A stretch of DNA of 45,235 nucleotides, taken from assembly GCA_947170435.1 (NCBI GenBank), contig CAMVTO010000019.1, positions 1 through 45,235 on the forward strand. The letters are read 5' to 3'. This DNA comes from an uncultured Clostridia bacterium (lineage in GTDB: Bacteria; Bacillota; Clostridia; Oscillospirales; Oscillospiraceae). The notes under the pieces are model-generated. The model saw nothing but the letters and a program-made list of their open reading frames with translations, searched no databases and was not told the origin of the DNA. Positions 23,741 through 31,652 of the stretch are shown here, one piece after another. Each line of letters opens with the position of its first letter. Position 1 is the stretch's first letter. The translations under genes and the position numbers were made by a program.

Positions 23741-23929
23741 ATGGTTGACACTAATACTCGATTGCTGTATAATGTAAACGAAATGCGAGAGGCGCTTGGG
23801 GTCGGCAGAGGACTCGCCTATCAACTCCTTGCACGGAATGATTTCCCCAAAATAGTCATCAATGGTCGGTACTATATTCCGGTTGAAAAGCTCAGAAGAT
23901 GGATTGACAAAGAATCTCGCAAATCATGA
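23741..23929 (+). CDS. xis: Excisionase-like / MerR-type HTH DNA-binding protein
   Basis: The 62-residue protein has the excisionase pattern: LYNVNEMREALGVGRGLAYQLLARNDFPKIVINGRYYIPVEKLRRWIDKES. This is a winged helix with the helix-turn-helix at about 12-30 and the wing near VINGRYYIP. The ATG follows AAAGGAAG. It is the last gene before attR, adjacent to candidate arm sites at 23931-23950, as expected for a recombination directionality factor. In the excised circle it would lie just upstream of attP and int. Confidence 0.85.
   Translation: MVDTNTRLLYNVNEMREALGVGRGLAYQLLARNDFPKIVINGRYYIPVEKLRRWIDKESRKS
23745..23773 (+). promoter_or_regulatory. Perfect consensus promoter inside the start of xis
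   Basis: TTGACA 23745-23750, exactly 17 bp, TATAAT 23768-23773. It overlaps codons 2-11 of xis and would start transcription near 23780, reading toward attR. In an excised circle it would read across attP into int. The match is exact for both hexamers and spacing, but it has not been shown to be active. Confidence 0.6.
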
Positions 23930-23930
23930 A

Positions 23931-23950
23931 CTTTGGTGGATTTTAGGTGG
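23931..23950 (+). promoter_or_regulatory. Candidate arm-type sites, right end
   Basis: CTTTGGTGG 23931-23939 and TTAGGTGG 23943-23950 repeat the TTGGTGG motif clustered at the left end (213-286). They begin directly after the xis stop codon. Confidence 0.55.
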
Positions 23951-24016
23951 AAAGAGCGAGCAAATAGCGCTTAAAATGCTTGTAATTAGCGGGATGTAAG
24001 TGTAGCAAATGAACAC

Positions 24017-24064
24017 CTGCAAAACCCTCATTCCCCAGTTCAAATCTGGGTGTCACCTCCAGAG
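24017..24064 (+). repeat. attR: right attachment repeat of element 1
   Basis: This is an exact 48-bp copy of 31-78 of the tRNA-Cys locus. It represents the tRNA 3' half displaced by integration of element 1. It has no 5' tRNA half, so it is not a functional tRNA gene. Confidence 0.93.
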
Positions 24065-24107
24065 AAATACCTTGAAATTGTAATGATTTCAAGGTATTTC
24101 TTTGTTT
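24064..24107 (+). terminator. Strong hairpin terminator after attR
   Basis: Perfect 15-bp stem 24064-24078 with 24086-24100, 7-nt loop, then TTTGTTTT. It would have terminated the tRNA-Cys transcript before element 1 inserted. Confidence 0.88.
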
Positions 24108-24186
24108 TACGGTCGATTCTGGCACAATAAATTGCAAATTCAAAATCGCTAAAAATTTTTAGGCTTATTTTTAGCCTTATTGGACG

Positions 24187-24744
24187 CTATTCGGAGGCGG
24201 CGCGTTGAACCGTCTGCAAGTACCGTTCCATGCGGTTGGCGCTTTCTTTTTCCATGATTTTTGGCGCGAGAAAACCGTCGAAAAGGGGGCGTCGAAATTT
24301 CAGAGGTAACACTTGCGACAACACTTTAGCAGCAACAAGCCGGTTTATTGTATAAGCTCCATCAATACCGAACTCGCGGTTTTTGAAAACCATAAAATAG
24401 CGATAATTATCGCCTGCCTTGTCTGCCCGTTTCCTACCCAACTTCAGTTTCCGCTCACTGTCGCTGTTGTCGCGGTCGTCACCCTTGTATTCGATCAGAA
24501 CGAGCTTGCCTGACTGCATCATGACCATAAAATCGGGATAGTGGTTGATAAAGCCGTTTAGCCAGAAGCCTTTGCGGTCTATGATCCGGTGCCACCATAC
24601 TGCCCGGAGCGGCAAAGAAAAAGCGCAGTCCGGCATCAAGTGTTTTGCGGGACAAGCCAAATTCATCAATGTTCTGAAAAAAATATTGCTTTTCTGACGT
24701 TTTTCCAGTATAATGTAATATTCATAATTGTATATTCGCCACAT
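24187..24744 (-). pseudogene. C-terminal remnant of a type III restriction-like (DEAD/DEAH) enzyme
   Basis: The residual frame of 185 codons contains LNGFINHYPDFMVMMQSGKLVLIEYKGDDRDNSDSERKLKLGRKRADKAGDNYRYFMVFKN. This is the PD-(D/E)XK-type C-terminal nuclease region seen in Res-like helicase-nucleases: the Asp of PDF, and Glu/Lys of IEYKG. The helicase part is absent, and the first 50 codons read poorly (EYYIILEKRQKSNIFF). There is no clear ribosome binding site. It lies directly right of the attR of element 1 and is probably debris of an older insertion or a deleted defence gene. Confidence 0.75.
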
Positions 24745-24837
24745 AATGCATAGTACGTTGTAACGCCCCGCGGAGAATGCGGCGTTTCAACATATAACAC
24801 CCTGAATAAGATTTGAGTTGAGAAGGAGACCTACATT

Positions 24838-25791
24838 TTGGAAATCGTAAAAGCAATCGCCCTCCTGCTGGTGGGCTTCGTGTTCCTGCTCAAGGGCGCG
24901 GACTTCTTTGTGGACGGCAGCTCGGCTGTCGCAAAAAAACTAAAGGTTCCCTCGCTGATCATCGGTCTCACCATCGTCGCGATGGGCACGAGCCTGCCGG
25001 AGCTTTCCGTCAGTATCACGGCGTCGATGGCGAACAGCAACGCGCTGGCGGTGTCGAACGTCATCGGCTCGAACATCTTCAACCTCATGGTGGTGCTTGG
25101 CATGAGCGCGCTCATGGCGGTCATCGAGGTGAGCGAGGACGTAATAAAAAAGGACTTCCCGTTCTCCGTTGTGTGCGCGGTGCTGCTGCTGATCCTCGGC
25201 TACCTCGGCATGGAACTGGGTCGCCTGGACGGCGCGATCTTCCTTGTGATCTTCGTCGGCTTCATTCTCTATCAGGTGATGACGGCGCTGCGGGCGCGGA
25301 AAGCGGCGCTTTCGGCGGAGAACGATGAGGACGAGATCAAGCTCCTCCCCATGTGGCGCGCGGCAATTTACATCGTCGGCGGCGCGGCGGCGGTGAAGTT
25401 CGGCGGTGACTGGACCGTGAACGGCGCGAAGACGCTGGCGGCGGCGTTCGGTCTGTCCGAGAACCTGATCGGCCTGACCATCGTCGCAATGGGCACGAGC
25501 CTGCCCGAGCTGGTGACGAGCGTGGTCGCGGCGCGGAAGAATGAACTCGATATGGCGGTCGGCAACGTGGTCGGCTCCAACGTGTTCAACATTCTGATGA
25601 TTTTGGGCCTCGCGTCGGCGCTCAGCCCCATCGGGTTCATCATGGAGAATGTGATCGACATCTGTGTGCTGCTGGGCTTCTCCGTGCTGGTGTGGATCTT
25701 CTGCGCGGTGAAGAAGAAGCTCGGCAAATTGGAGGGCGCGGCGATGCTGCTCGCCTACGCCGCCTACGCGGTCTACATCTGCCTGCGATAA
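24838..25791 (+). CDS. Na+/Ca2+ exchanger family (CaCA, YrbG-type) antiporter
   Basis: The 317-residue integral membrane protein has the two inverted alpha-repeats of the CaCA superfamily. Alpha-1 is GTSLPELSVSITASMANSNALAVSNVIGSNIFN and alpha-2 is GTSLPELVTSVVAARKNELDMAVGNVVGSNVFN. Both carry the ion-binding Glu in GTSLPE and Asn in GSNxFN. About ten membrane segments are evident, with a charged cytoplasmic loop in the middle (RARKAALSAENDEDEIK). It starts at TTG 24838, 9 nt after AAGGAG. It should exchange Na+ or H+ for Ca2+ across the cytoplasmic membrane. It is a single-gene transcription unit. Confidence 0.93.
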   Translation: MEIVKAIALLLVGFVFLLKGADFFVDGSSAVAKKLKVPSLIIGLTIVAMGTSLPELSVSITASMANSNALAVSNVIGSNIFNLMVVLGMSALMAVIEVSEDVIKKDFPFSVVCAVLLLILGYLGMELGRLDGAIFLVIFVGFILYQVMTALRARKAALSAENDEDEIKLLPMWRAAIYIVGGAAAVKFGGDWTVNGAKTLAAAFGLSENLIGLTIVAMGTSLPELVTSVVAARKNELDMAVGNVVGSNVFNILMILGLASALSPIGFIMENVIDICVLLGFSVLVWIFCAVKKKLGKLEGAAMLLAYAAYAVYICLR

Positions 25792-25875
25792 GGAAACACA
25801 AGATTCGGCTGTTCCTGCTTTTATTGCTGTAGGCATGGCGCTGCGAATCTTTTGTTGAGTTTTGAAAGAAAGCAG

Positions 25876-26748
25876 ATGCAGAGCGCGGCGAGGACGGTTG
25901 TTCAGAACACGGTGGTCATGGTTGCGGGCACAACGACCGTCTTGGCAAACACCACAATGCCGCAACTGAAAGAGGCGTTTCCGATCCTTGACGTCAACGC
26001 GCTGGTCGACCCGCCCGCCGTGGTGGAGACGGTGGAGCAGTCGGGGGAGAATGGCCCCGATTGGCTGGTCGAGGGTACGGAAGCGGAGATCGGCGTTTCG
26101 GACGAGGCACCGGAGGATACCTCCGATCCCTCTGACGTCGATGGCGACGACAGTGATGATACCGGCGAGAGTGACAGTGACGGCGGCGACGACGGCGCGG
26201 ACAGCGAGAGTCAGGACGCCGAGCCGCAGGAAACGCCCGAAGCGGAAACGCCTGCCGAACCGGAAGAGCCCGAGCAGCCGGCGGAAGCGCAGGAGGAAGA
26301 AAAGCCAGAAGAACTCACGGAACCGGAAAAGGAAGCGGAGCTGGAAGTCCCCGAACAACCGGAGCAGCCCGAGCAGCCCGAGACGCCTCCCGCGCCGCAG
26401 GACAGCGGCGACGATGACGATACTCCGTCCGGCCCCAGCTGGTCATGGAGCGCGAACAACGCGAACGCGACGGTACAGGTTTCGGGTGCAGGCTCTGAGG
26501 CGGCGACGGTGACTAAATCTGAAAAACCGGCAACCTGCACGGAGGACGGTTCGATTACCTACACGGCAACCGCAGAAGTCGACGGCAGGACCTACACAGA
26601 CACCCGTACTGTGATCGTCCCGGCAACTGGCCACTCTTTTGGCAACGCACAGGCGACGACCGATAATACAGGAAAGACGACGCTCCACTATCATTGCGAT
26701 GGTTGCGATCAGGATTTTTATATCGAATTGGGCATTGAGAAGGAGTAA
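25876..26748 (+). CDS. Acidic, proline-rich cell-surface-type protein
   Basis: The roughly 290-residue product has a hydrophobic N-terminal stretch (ARTVVQNTVVMVAGTTTVLANT) that could act as an export signal. A very acidic, Pro/Glu-rich low-complexity region follows (about 50-185, with EQPEQPEQPE-type repeats). The C-terminal module ATCTEDGSITYTATAEVDGRTYTDTRTVIVPATGHSFG matches repeats common in secreted proteins of Clostridia, and the end carries CDGCDQDFYIELG. No LPXTG or SLH anchor is present. ATG 25876 follows AAAGAAAG; TTG 25852 is an alternative. It may be a truncated or recombined member of a larger surface protein. Confidence 0.7.
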   Translation: MQSAARTVVQNTVVMVAGTTTVLANTTMPQLKEAFPILDVNALVDPPAVVETVEQSGENGPDWLVEGTEAEIGVSDEAPEDTSDPSDVDGDDSDDTGESDSDGGDDGADSESQDAEPQETPEAETPAEPEEPEQPAEAQEEEKPEELTEPEKEAELEVPEQPEQPEQPETPPAPQDSGDDDDTPSGPSWSWSANNANATVQVSGAGSEAATVTKSEKPATCTEDGSITYTATAEVDGRTYTDTRTVIVPATGHSFGNAQATTDNTGKTTLHYHCDGCDQDFYIELGIEKE

Positions 26749-27023
26749 CAGCAAAACAAACCCTCGTGATGCGCAGGAATAGCGGGCTTCAGCCCGATAT
26801 TCCCACCGGTTGACTAAAGGAGCAAAAGTGGCGTGTCATCAAAAGCTTGTGCGAAAAAAGATTCCTGCTGTGCGACGCACAAAAGTTTTCCCTTATTTTT
26901 TCCCTTATCAGCCTAGTATGATAAGGTATCAGATAAGATGAATGATTAAAAATAATTGCAAATTTCTAGCGAATAAGATGGAAAACAGATACTTTAACAT
27001 GGAATAACACTTGAACTTAGTAA
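26749..27023. other. Intergenic region with hairpin
   Basis: No gene is visible. An imperfect hairpin at about 26776-26802 (GGAATA-CGGGCT with AGCCCG-TATTCC) follows the surface protein gene and may end its transcript. The remainder is AT-rich up to the tRNA-Cys fragment. Confidence 0.5.
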
Positions 27024-27046
27024 TTCAAATCTGGGTGTCACCTCCA
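27024..27046 (+). repeat. Third copy of the tRNA-Cys 3' end (att remnant)
   Basis: The 23 bases are identical to 53-75 (T-loop to CCA) of the tRNA-Cys at 1-75, in the same orientation. No 5' tRNA half precedes it. It marks the boundary between segment 2 and the metabolic islet. The sequence just upstream also resembles that before the copy at 38702. Confidence 0.85.
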
Positions 27047-27087
27047 AAAGAAAGCGACGTCGAAAGACGTCGTTTTCTTTTTGGAGG
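27041..27087. terminator. Long hairpin after the third tRNA-Cys fragment
   Basis: CCTCCAAAAGAAA-CGACGTC (27041-27061) pairs with GACGTCG-TTTTCTTTTTGGAGG (27066-27087) across a GAAA loop. It is nearly perfect and incorporates the last bases of the tRNA fragment, with an internal T-rich 3' arm. Confidence 0.85.
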
Positions 27088-27190
27088 CCGCGGCTTCGCC
27101 GCGATAGGGATCAAATACATTGGGAAGGGAGTATCCTCCCCTCCCAAACCCAACCCATGCAGACTTGCAGCCTCGCCGGATAATCTTTGA

Positions 27191-28549
27191 TCAGCCTTCG
27201 GAACCGGTCTTTTTTACCGTTCGCAGGCTGTAGGAGCCCTCAATCAGCACCAGCAATACCCAGCCGGTTACGACGGCGGCGCAGATGCCGGAAATTCCCC
27301 GAAGCGGAATGAGAAAAAACGAAAGCACCACGCGCAGAACGACCTGCAGCAAAGACGCGACCATTGTTAAGCGCAACCGCCCGATACCGCGGAAGAAGCC
27401 TTGGATCACCTCGCCTAAAAAGGCAAACAGATAAAGGTACGCCATGGCCCCTGTGTAACGAACCCCCGCTGCAATCACGGCTTCGTTATTCGAGAACAAC
27501 CCGAGGATCTGCGGCGCGAACAGTCGCACCACCGTACCCAGAATGAGCAGAAGCGCTGTCTCGACGCCGACACCGGTAAAATAAAATTTCCGAACCCGCG
27601 CATGGTTGCCGTGACCGATGTTCTGGGATATGCCTACCACCATTGCCGCGCTGACGCCCTGGGAGAAGCAGAACAAAAATTGTTCTACGCGCAGGCTCAT
27701 GTTGTAGCCTGTGACCGACGTATCGCCCAGCGGCGTCAGCATGCCCTGCACAAGGAAACGCCCGATCATGACCACTGCCTGCTGCAGTGCCGCTGCCCAG
27801 GCGTAGCTGAGGATCGTTTTGGCAAGCCGGGGATCGAGGCGCAGATCGCTCCGGGTCAGACGCAGCGGCGGCACGCGCTTCTCCGCGTAGCATACCAGCC
27901 ACACGGTGGAAAAAATCTGGCAGAACACCGTCGAACAGGCGACGCCGTAGATGCCGAGATGCACTGCGCCGCAAAGCAGCACGTCCAACGCCGCGTGTAA
28001 TGTTGAGGATACCAGCAGTACGACAAACGGCGTGCGGGAATCCCCGTAGGAACGCAAAATCGCAGCGTAGTAATTATAGAGAAAACAGAAGATCAACCCG
28101 CCGAAGATGATGTATAGGTAGGCCATCGCCTGTGCGACGATGGAGACGTCCGTCCCCTGCGAGAGAAGAACGCGCTCGGTGAACAGGAACCCCAGCAGTG
28201 AAAGGAAAAAGGTTATGCCGCAGCCGCCCAACAAAGCCGTGGCGTGAACGCGCCTGAGCCGCTCCCAGTCCTCCGCACCGCAAAGCTGCCCCACCAGGAC
28301 GCCGACGCCGATGCTTCCGCCGAGAATGAGGGCATAGAGAATGTCCATCAGCGGCGATGCCACACTGATGCCCGAGAGCGGCAGGTCGCCGAGAAATTTG
28401 CCGACCACCATCGCGTCGACAATGTTGTAGAGCTGCTGGAACACGTTGCCGAGAATGATCGGCACGGCGAAAATCAAAAGCGTGGGCAGAGGCGCGGCGT
28501 TCAGCAGCGCTTCACTCTGGTTCGCTTTGCGGTCACTCAACGGTCTCAC
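27191..28549 (-). CDS. MATE-family multidrug/metabolite exporter
   Basis: The 452-residue, 12-segment membrane protein has the MATE signature near the N-terminus (LIFAVPIILGNVFQQLYNIVDAMVVGKFLG). The related second half (ILSYAWAAALQQAVVMIGRFLVQGMLTPLG) shows the usual internal duplication. MATE proteins export cationic compounds in exchange for Na+ or H+; no substrate can be read here. The start is GTG 28549 close to AAAGGAT; TTG 28540 has better spacing and is possible. It is divergent from the IlvD/Edd dehydratase gene, and may export a pathway intermediate or simply share the islet. Confidence 0.92.
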   Translation of the reverse strand: MRPLSDRKANQSEALLNAAPLPTLLIFAVPIILGNVFQQLYNIVDAMVVGKFLGDLPLSGISVASPLMDILYALILGGSIGVGVLVGQLCGAEDWERLRRVHATALLGGCGITFFLSLLGFLFTERVLLSQGTDVSIVAQAMAYLYIIFGGLIFCFLYNYYAAILRSYGDSRTPFVVLLVSSTLHAALDVLLCGAVHLGIYGVACSTVFCQIFSTVWLVCYAEKRVPPLRLTRSDLRLDPRLAKTILSYAWAAALQQAVVMIGRFLVQGMLTPLGDTSVTGYNMSLRVEQFLFCFSQGVSAAMVVGISQNIGHGNHARVRKFYFTGVGVETALLLILGTVVRLFAPQILGLFSNNEAVIAAGVRYTGAMAYLYLFAFLGEVIQGFFRGIGRLRLTMVASLLQVVLRVVLSFFLIPLRGISGICAAVVTGWVLLVLIEGSYSLRTVKKTGSEG

Positions 28550-28618
28550 ATCCTTTTTTTGGCCTCCCTGTTCTTAACACAAATCCGGCAAGAATGCAAG
28601 TGCGCATCGAAAAAAGTG

Positions 28619-28648
28619 TTGCGTAGTTCGTCCTTTTCCCACTATAAT
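28619..28648 (+). promoter_or_regulatory. Promoter of the dehydratase gene
   Basis: TTGCGT 28619-28624, 18-bp spacer, TATAAT 28643-28648. The start codon is at 28685 with GGGAGGGA in between. Confidence 0.65.
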
Positions 28649-28684
28649 ATCTTCAAATCATTTTCTATCGGGGAGGGACAGCGT

Positions 28685-30337
28685 ATGCAGGATGCCGGCA
28701 TGGAAAACGCCTATTACAACGGTCTGATGGGTGCCGTAGGTTACCGCAAAAAGGACATAGGAAAACCGGTCATCGGCGTGGTCAACTCATGGAACGACGT
28801 GAATCCGGGACATCGCCCGTTTCGGGAGCTGGCGCAGTATGTTAAGGACGGCGTATGGGCGGCGGGCGGAACGCCGGCGGAGTTCACCGTGCCCGCGCCC
28901 TGCGACGGCATGGCGCAGCTGCGCGGCATGCAGTACATTCTGCCCCAGCGCGACCTGATTGCCGCGTCGGTGGAGGCCATGGCGAGCGCTCATGCCTTCG
29001 ACGGCCTGGTGCTGCTTTGCTCCTGCGACAAAATCGTGCCGGCCATGCTCATGGCTGCGGCGGCGGTCAATGTTCCGGCGCTGATCCTTACCGCGGGGGC
29101 CATGATCCCCTATGACAACGGTCACGACGTCAAGGTAACGCCGGACCTGAAGGAAGCCATCGGCGCCCGAAACGCGGGGAAGATCGGCGAGGCGGAGTTT
29201 CAGGATGATCAGGAGAACATTTGCTTTTCCTGCGGCACCTGCTCCATGTACGGCACGGCAAATACGCTGGGTGTGTTTGCCGAGGTGGTAGGATTGTGCC
29301 CCATCGGCTCCACCACTATGCTTTCCGCGTCCGGCGCGAAGCTGCGCCAAGCGCGTGACGTTGGTGAGCGCATTGTGGCGCTGGTGCGCGAGGGCAAACG
29401 CGCCCGTGAATTTCTAAGTCGGGAAGCCATCGAAAACGGCGTCCGCCATGTCTCCGCCACCGGTGGGTCCAGCAACTTCGTGATGCACGTCATGGCGATT
29501 GCCAAAGCGGCGGGTGTACCGCTGACGCTGAAAGAGTTTGACGCCATTCAGGAGAGTGTGCCGGTGGTGGCGAAGTTCAAGCCTTCGTCGAAGTACAATC
29601 TCTCCGACTGGCACCGCGCGGGAGGCGTATTGGGTACGCTTATGGCGATCCGCCCATGGCTGCACGAGGACGTGCCGATGGCGTTCGGCGGAACGCTCCG
29701 CAATCTGCTGGACAATTTCACGCGCCCTGTCGATTCCGAGGTCATCCGCGACGCGGAGCATGCAGTTCTTCCCAACGGCTGCTTTACGATCCTCTACGGC
29801 AACCTTGCGCCGCTGGGCGCGGTGGTGAAAAAGAGCGGCGTTGACCCGAAGATGTACCGTCACAGGGGACCGGCTGTGGTGTTTGAGTCCGAGGAGGACT
29901 TGATGGAGCGGTTTCTCCGCGGCAAGGTGGAGCCGGGCTGTGTGCTGGTCATCCGCTATGAGGGGCCCAAGGGCGGCCCCGGCATGCGGGAGATGTCTAT
30001 CCCCGCGGCAATGCTCATGGGTATGGGGCTGCACACCTCCGTCGCGATGATCACCGACGGGCGTTTCTCCGGCGCGTCCCGCGGCCCCTGCGTTGGCCAT
30101 ATCGCGCCGGAGGCGTGGGACGGCGGCCCCATCGCGGCGGTGCGGGACGGTGACATGATCGAGATCGACCTCGAGAAAAAGCTGCTGCAAGTCGAGCTCA
30201 GCGACGAGGAGCTGCAAGCACGGCTTGCGGAAATCAAACGCCCCAATAAGCCGGCACCCGGTATCCTGAACGCATACCGTTCCGGCGTGCAGGGAGCTGA
30301 GGCCGGTGCGCTCTGGCTCATGGGGACGGAAGCGTAA
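28685..30337 (+). CDS. IlvD/Edd-family dehydratase (probable sugar-acid dehydratase)
   Basis: The 550-residue enzyme has the family's iron-sulfur cysteine motifs: Cys73 in APCDGM, Cys114 in CSCDKIVPAMLMA, and Cys183/186 in FSCGTCSMYGTANTLG. The C-terminal GGPGMREM, DGRFSGASRGPCVGH and PEAWDGGPIAAVRDGD segments are conserved. The family includes dihydroxyacid dehydratase, phosphogluconate dehydratase and aldonate dehydratases, which convert a 2,3-dihydroxy acid to a 2-keto-3-deoxy acid. Branched-chain amino acid genes are absent, while a TRAP transporter, SDR and FAH hydrolase are near. This favours an aldonate substrate over valine/isoleucine synthesis. ATG 28685 follows GGGAGGGA. Confidence 0.88.
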   Translation: MQDAGMENAYYNGLMGAVGYRKKDIGKPVIGVVNSWNDVNPGHRPFRELAQYVKDGVWAAGGTPAEFTVPAPCDGMAQLRGMQYILPQRDLIAASVEAMASAHAFDGLVLLCSCDKIVPAMLMAAAAVNVPALILTAGAMIPYDNGHDVKVTPDLKEAIGARNAGKIGEAEFQDDQENICFSCGTCSMYGTANTLGVFAEVVGLCPIGSTTMLSASGAKLRQARDVGERIVALVREGKRAREFLSREAIENGVRHVSATGGSSNFVMHVMAIAKAAGVPLTLKEFDAIQESVPVVAKFKPSSKYNLSDWHRAGGVLGTLMAIRPWLHEDVPMAFGGTLRNLLDNFTRPVDSEVIRDAEHAVLPNGCFTILYGNLAPLGAVVKKSGVDPKMYRHRGPAVVFESEEDLMERFLRGKVEPGCVLVIRYEGPKGGPGMREMSIPAAMLMGMGLHTSVAMITDGRFSGASRGPCVGHIAPEAWDGGPIAAVRDGDMIEIDLEKKLLQVELSDEELQARLAEIKRPNKPAPGILNAYRSGVQGAEAGALWLMGTEA

Positions 30338-30392
30338 AGCGCCTGCAAGAGCATGCGACTCATAGTTTAATTCGATGCATTGATAAAAATGA

Positions 30393-30421
30393 TTGACAGT
30401 TGGCATCGCGTCGTTTAAAAT
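30393..30421 (+). promoter_or_regulatory. Promoter of the TAXI receptor gene
   Basis: TTGACA 30393-30398, 17-bp spacer, TAAAAT 30416-30421, 56 bp upstream of the start codon. Confidence 0.8.
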
Positions 30422-30477
30422 AACTTACAGCCAATAAAAGATATTGGCGAGAAAAAAGGGAAAGAAGGAACAAAGCA

Positions 30478-31524
30478 ATGAAGAAAGTACTATCTCTTGT
30501 GCTTGCTTTTGTCATGGTCTTTGCTCTCGTCGCCTGCGGCGGTGGAAGCTCCGACAGTGGCAGCAATGCGGCAACCCCCGCCGCGACGGACAGCGGCAGT
30601 GCCCCCGCGGCCACCGACGCGGCAAAGCCCGCGCGCGGCAACGTCATCTGGACCTTCGGCACGGCTGACACGGGCGGATCCATGTACCCCGCCGGCGCGG
30701 CGGTGTCCCAGACCTGGACGAACAACGTACAGGGCATGAAGTGCAACACCCAGACCTCCACCGGCTCCTTCCAGAACGTGCAGGATGTCGCCTCCGGCGA
30801 GGTTGACGTTGCGGTCGCTACCGCCGACGTCGTTCTCAACGGCTTCAACGGCACCGGCAAGTTCGCTGACATCGGCGCGCTGGACAACATCCGTGTCATC
30901 GGTGCGGTCTACACCTCCGTGCTCTCCGGCGTAACGCTCAAGAGCAGCGGCCTCAAGTACGTCCACGACCTCGCTGGCAAGCGCGTGGCTGTTGGCCCCG
31001 CCTCCTCCGCCACGGAGAACGCCTCCCTCGCCGCGTTCGACGTCATGGGCATCTCCAAGGACAACACCAGCCTTGAGAACCTCGGCCTCGGCGATGGCGC
31101 CGACGCCGTCGGCGACGGCATCCTCGACGCCGCGTTTGGTTTCGCGGGTCTGCCCATCGGCGGTCAGCTCAACCTCGCCGCGACCAAGGACATCGCTGTC
31201 CTCGATATGACCGATGAGGAGCTCGACGCTATTCTCGCGAACAACGCCGCCTATATCAAGACCAAGATCCCCGCGGGCACCTACACCGGTGTGGACTATG
31301 ACTGCCAGACCTTCGGCGTCAAGTGCCTCATCATTGTTCAGGATACCGCTGACGAGGATCTCATCTATGACCTCTGCAAGGCCCTCAACGAGGGTGCCGC
31401 GGACATGGCTGCCGGCAACGCCCTGCTCAAGGACATGACCGATCCCAGCTTCCTCTGCACTCAGATGCCCATCCCGCTGCACCCCGGCGCTGAGCGCTAT
31501 TACAGCGAGATCGGCGCGATGTAA
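30478..31524 (+). CDS. TAXI-family TRAP transporter solute receptor (lipoprotein)
   Basis: The 348-residue protein has a lipoprotein signal peptide (LSLVLAFVMVFALVAC, lipid-anchored Cys20). A Ser/Ala/Thr-rich linker precedes the TAXI receptor domain (IWTFGTADTGGSMYPAGAAVSQTW...NTQTSTGSFQNVQDVASGEVDVAVATADVVLNGFNG). It binds an organic acid outside the membrane and delivers it to the fused permease encoded 128 bp downstream. A hairpin at 31571-31601 between them probably reduces read-through, giving excess receptor as is common for binding proteins. The substrate is unproven; the neighbouring enzymes suggest a sugar acid or related hydroxy acid. Confidence 0.93.
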   Translation: MKKVLSLVLAFVMVFALVACGGGSSDSGSNAATPAATDSGSAPAATDAAKPARGNVIWTFGTADTGGSMYPAGAAVSQTWTNNVQGMKCNTQTSTGSFQNVQDVASGEVDVAVATADVVLNGFNGTGKFADIGALDNIRVIGAVYTSVLSGVTLKSSGLKYVHDLAGKRVAVGPASSATENASLAAFDVMGISKDNTSLENLGLGDGADAVGDGILDAAFGFAGLPIGGQLNLAATKDIAVLDMTDEELDAILANNAAYIKTKIPAGTYTGVDYDCQTFGVKCLIIVQDTADEDLIYDLCKALNEGAADMAAGNALLKDMTDPSFLCTQMPIPLHPGAERYYSEIGAM

Positions 31525-31570
31525 TTCAGGTCAACTGAATTATTTGACCGTCCCCGCGTAAGCAAATCCG

Positions 31571-31606
31571 AGGCCGGAGCTGGGACGACCAGCTCCGGCC
31601 TTACTT
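31571..31606 (+). terminator. Partial terminator between receptor and permease
   Basis: Perfect 12-bp stem AGGCCGGAGCTG (31571-31582) with CAGCTCCGGCCT (31590-31601), then TACTTTAT. The weak T tract fits partial rather than full termination. Confidence 0.75.
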
Positions 31607-31652
31607 TATCCATTAAGAACATATCAACCATTCCGGAGGGAAAAGAAATCTT

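Larger units (their letters stand above)
31..24064 (+). mobile_element. Element 1: tRNA-Cys-integrated, satellite-like element (about 24 kb) with tail genes
   Basis: The element is bounded by exact 48-bp direct repeats. It has an integrase at the left end and an excisionase-like gene at the right end. Cargo includes regulators, toxin-antitoxin, a serine recombinase, an SLH protein, helicase-like and HNH-like proteins, a gp10-like protein and a very long tape measure protein. I see no terminase, portal, capsid, tail tube, baseplate, holin, endolysin, relaxase or coupling protein, so it is neither a complete prophage nor a recognisable conjugative element. The 6.9-kb tape measure frame is open throughout, which argues that it is maintained. 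A reduced prophage is the main alternative to a satellite. Confidence 0.82.

Noticed and set aside
24017..24064. A second tRNA-Cys gene
   Set aside because: Only the anticodon loop to the 3' end is present; no acceptor 5' strand or D-arm precedes it.
24940..26358. A 472-codon minus-strand frame spanning the exchanger and the surface protein genes
   Set aside because: It crosses two plus-strand genes and the gap between them, with Arg/His-rich antisense composition and no motif.
26120..26400. Simple-sequence repeat of Glu/Pro codons as a mobile or phase-variable repeat
   Set aside because: The repeats are imperfect at the DNA level and explained by a low-complexity surface-protein linker.
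28685..30337. Assignment as biosynthetic dihydroxyacid dehydratase (ilvD)
   Set aside because: No branched-chain amino acid genes are nearby and the islet is catabolic in content, so the family name is kept without the ilvD symbol.
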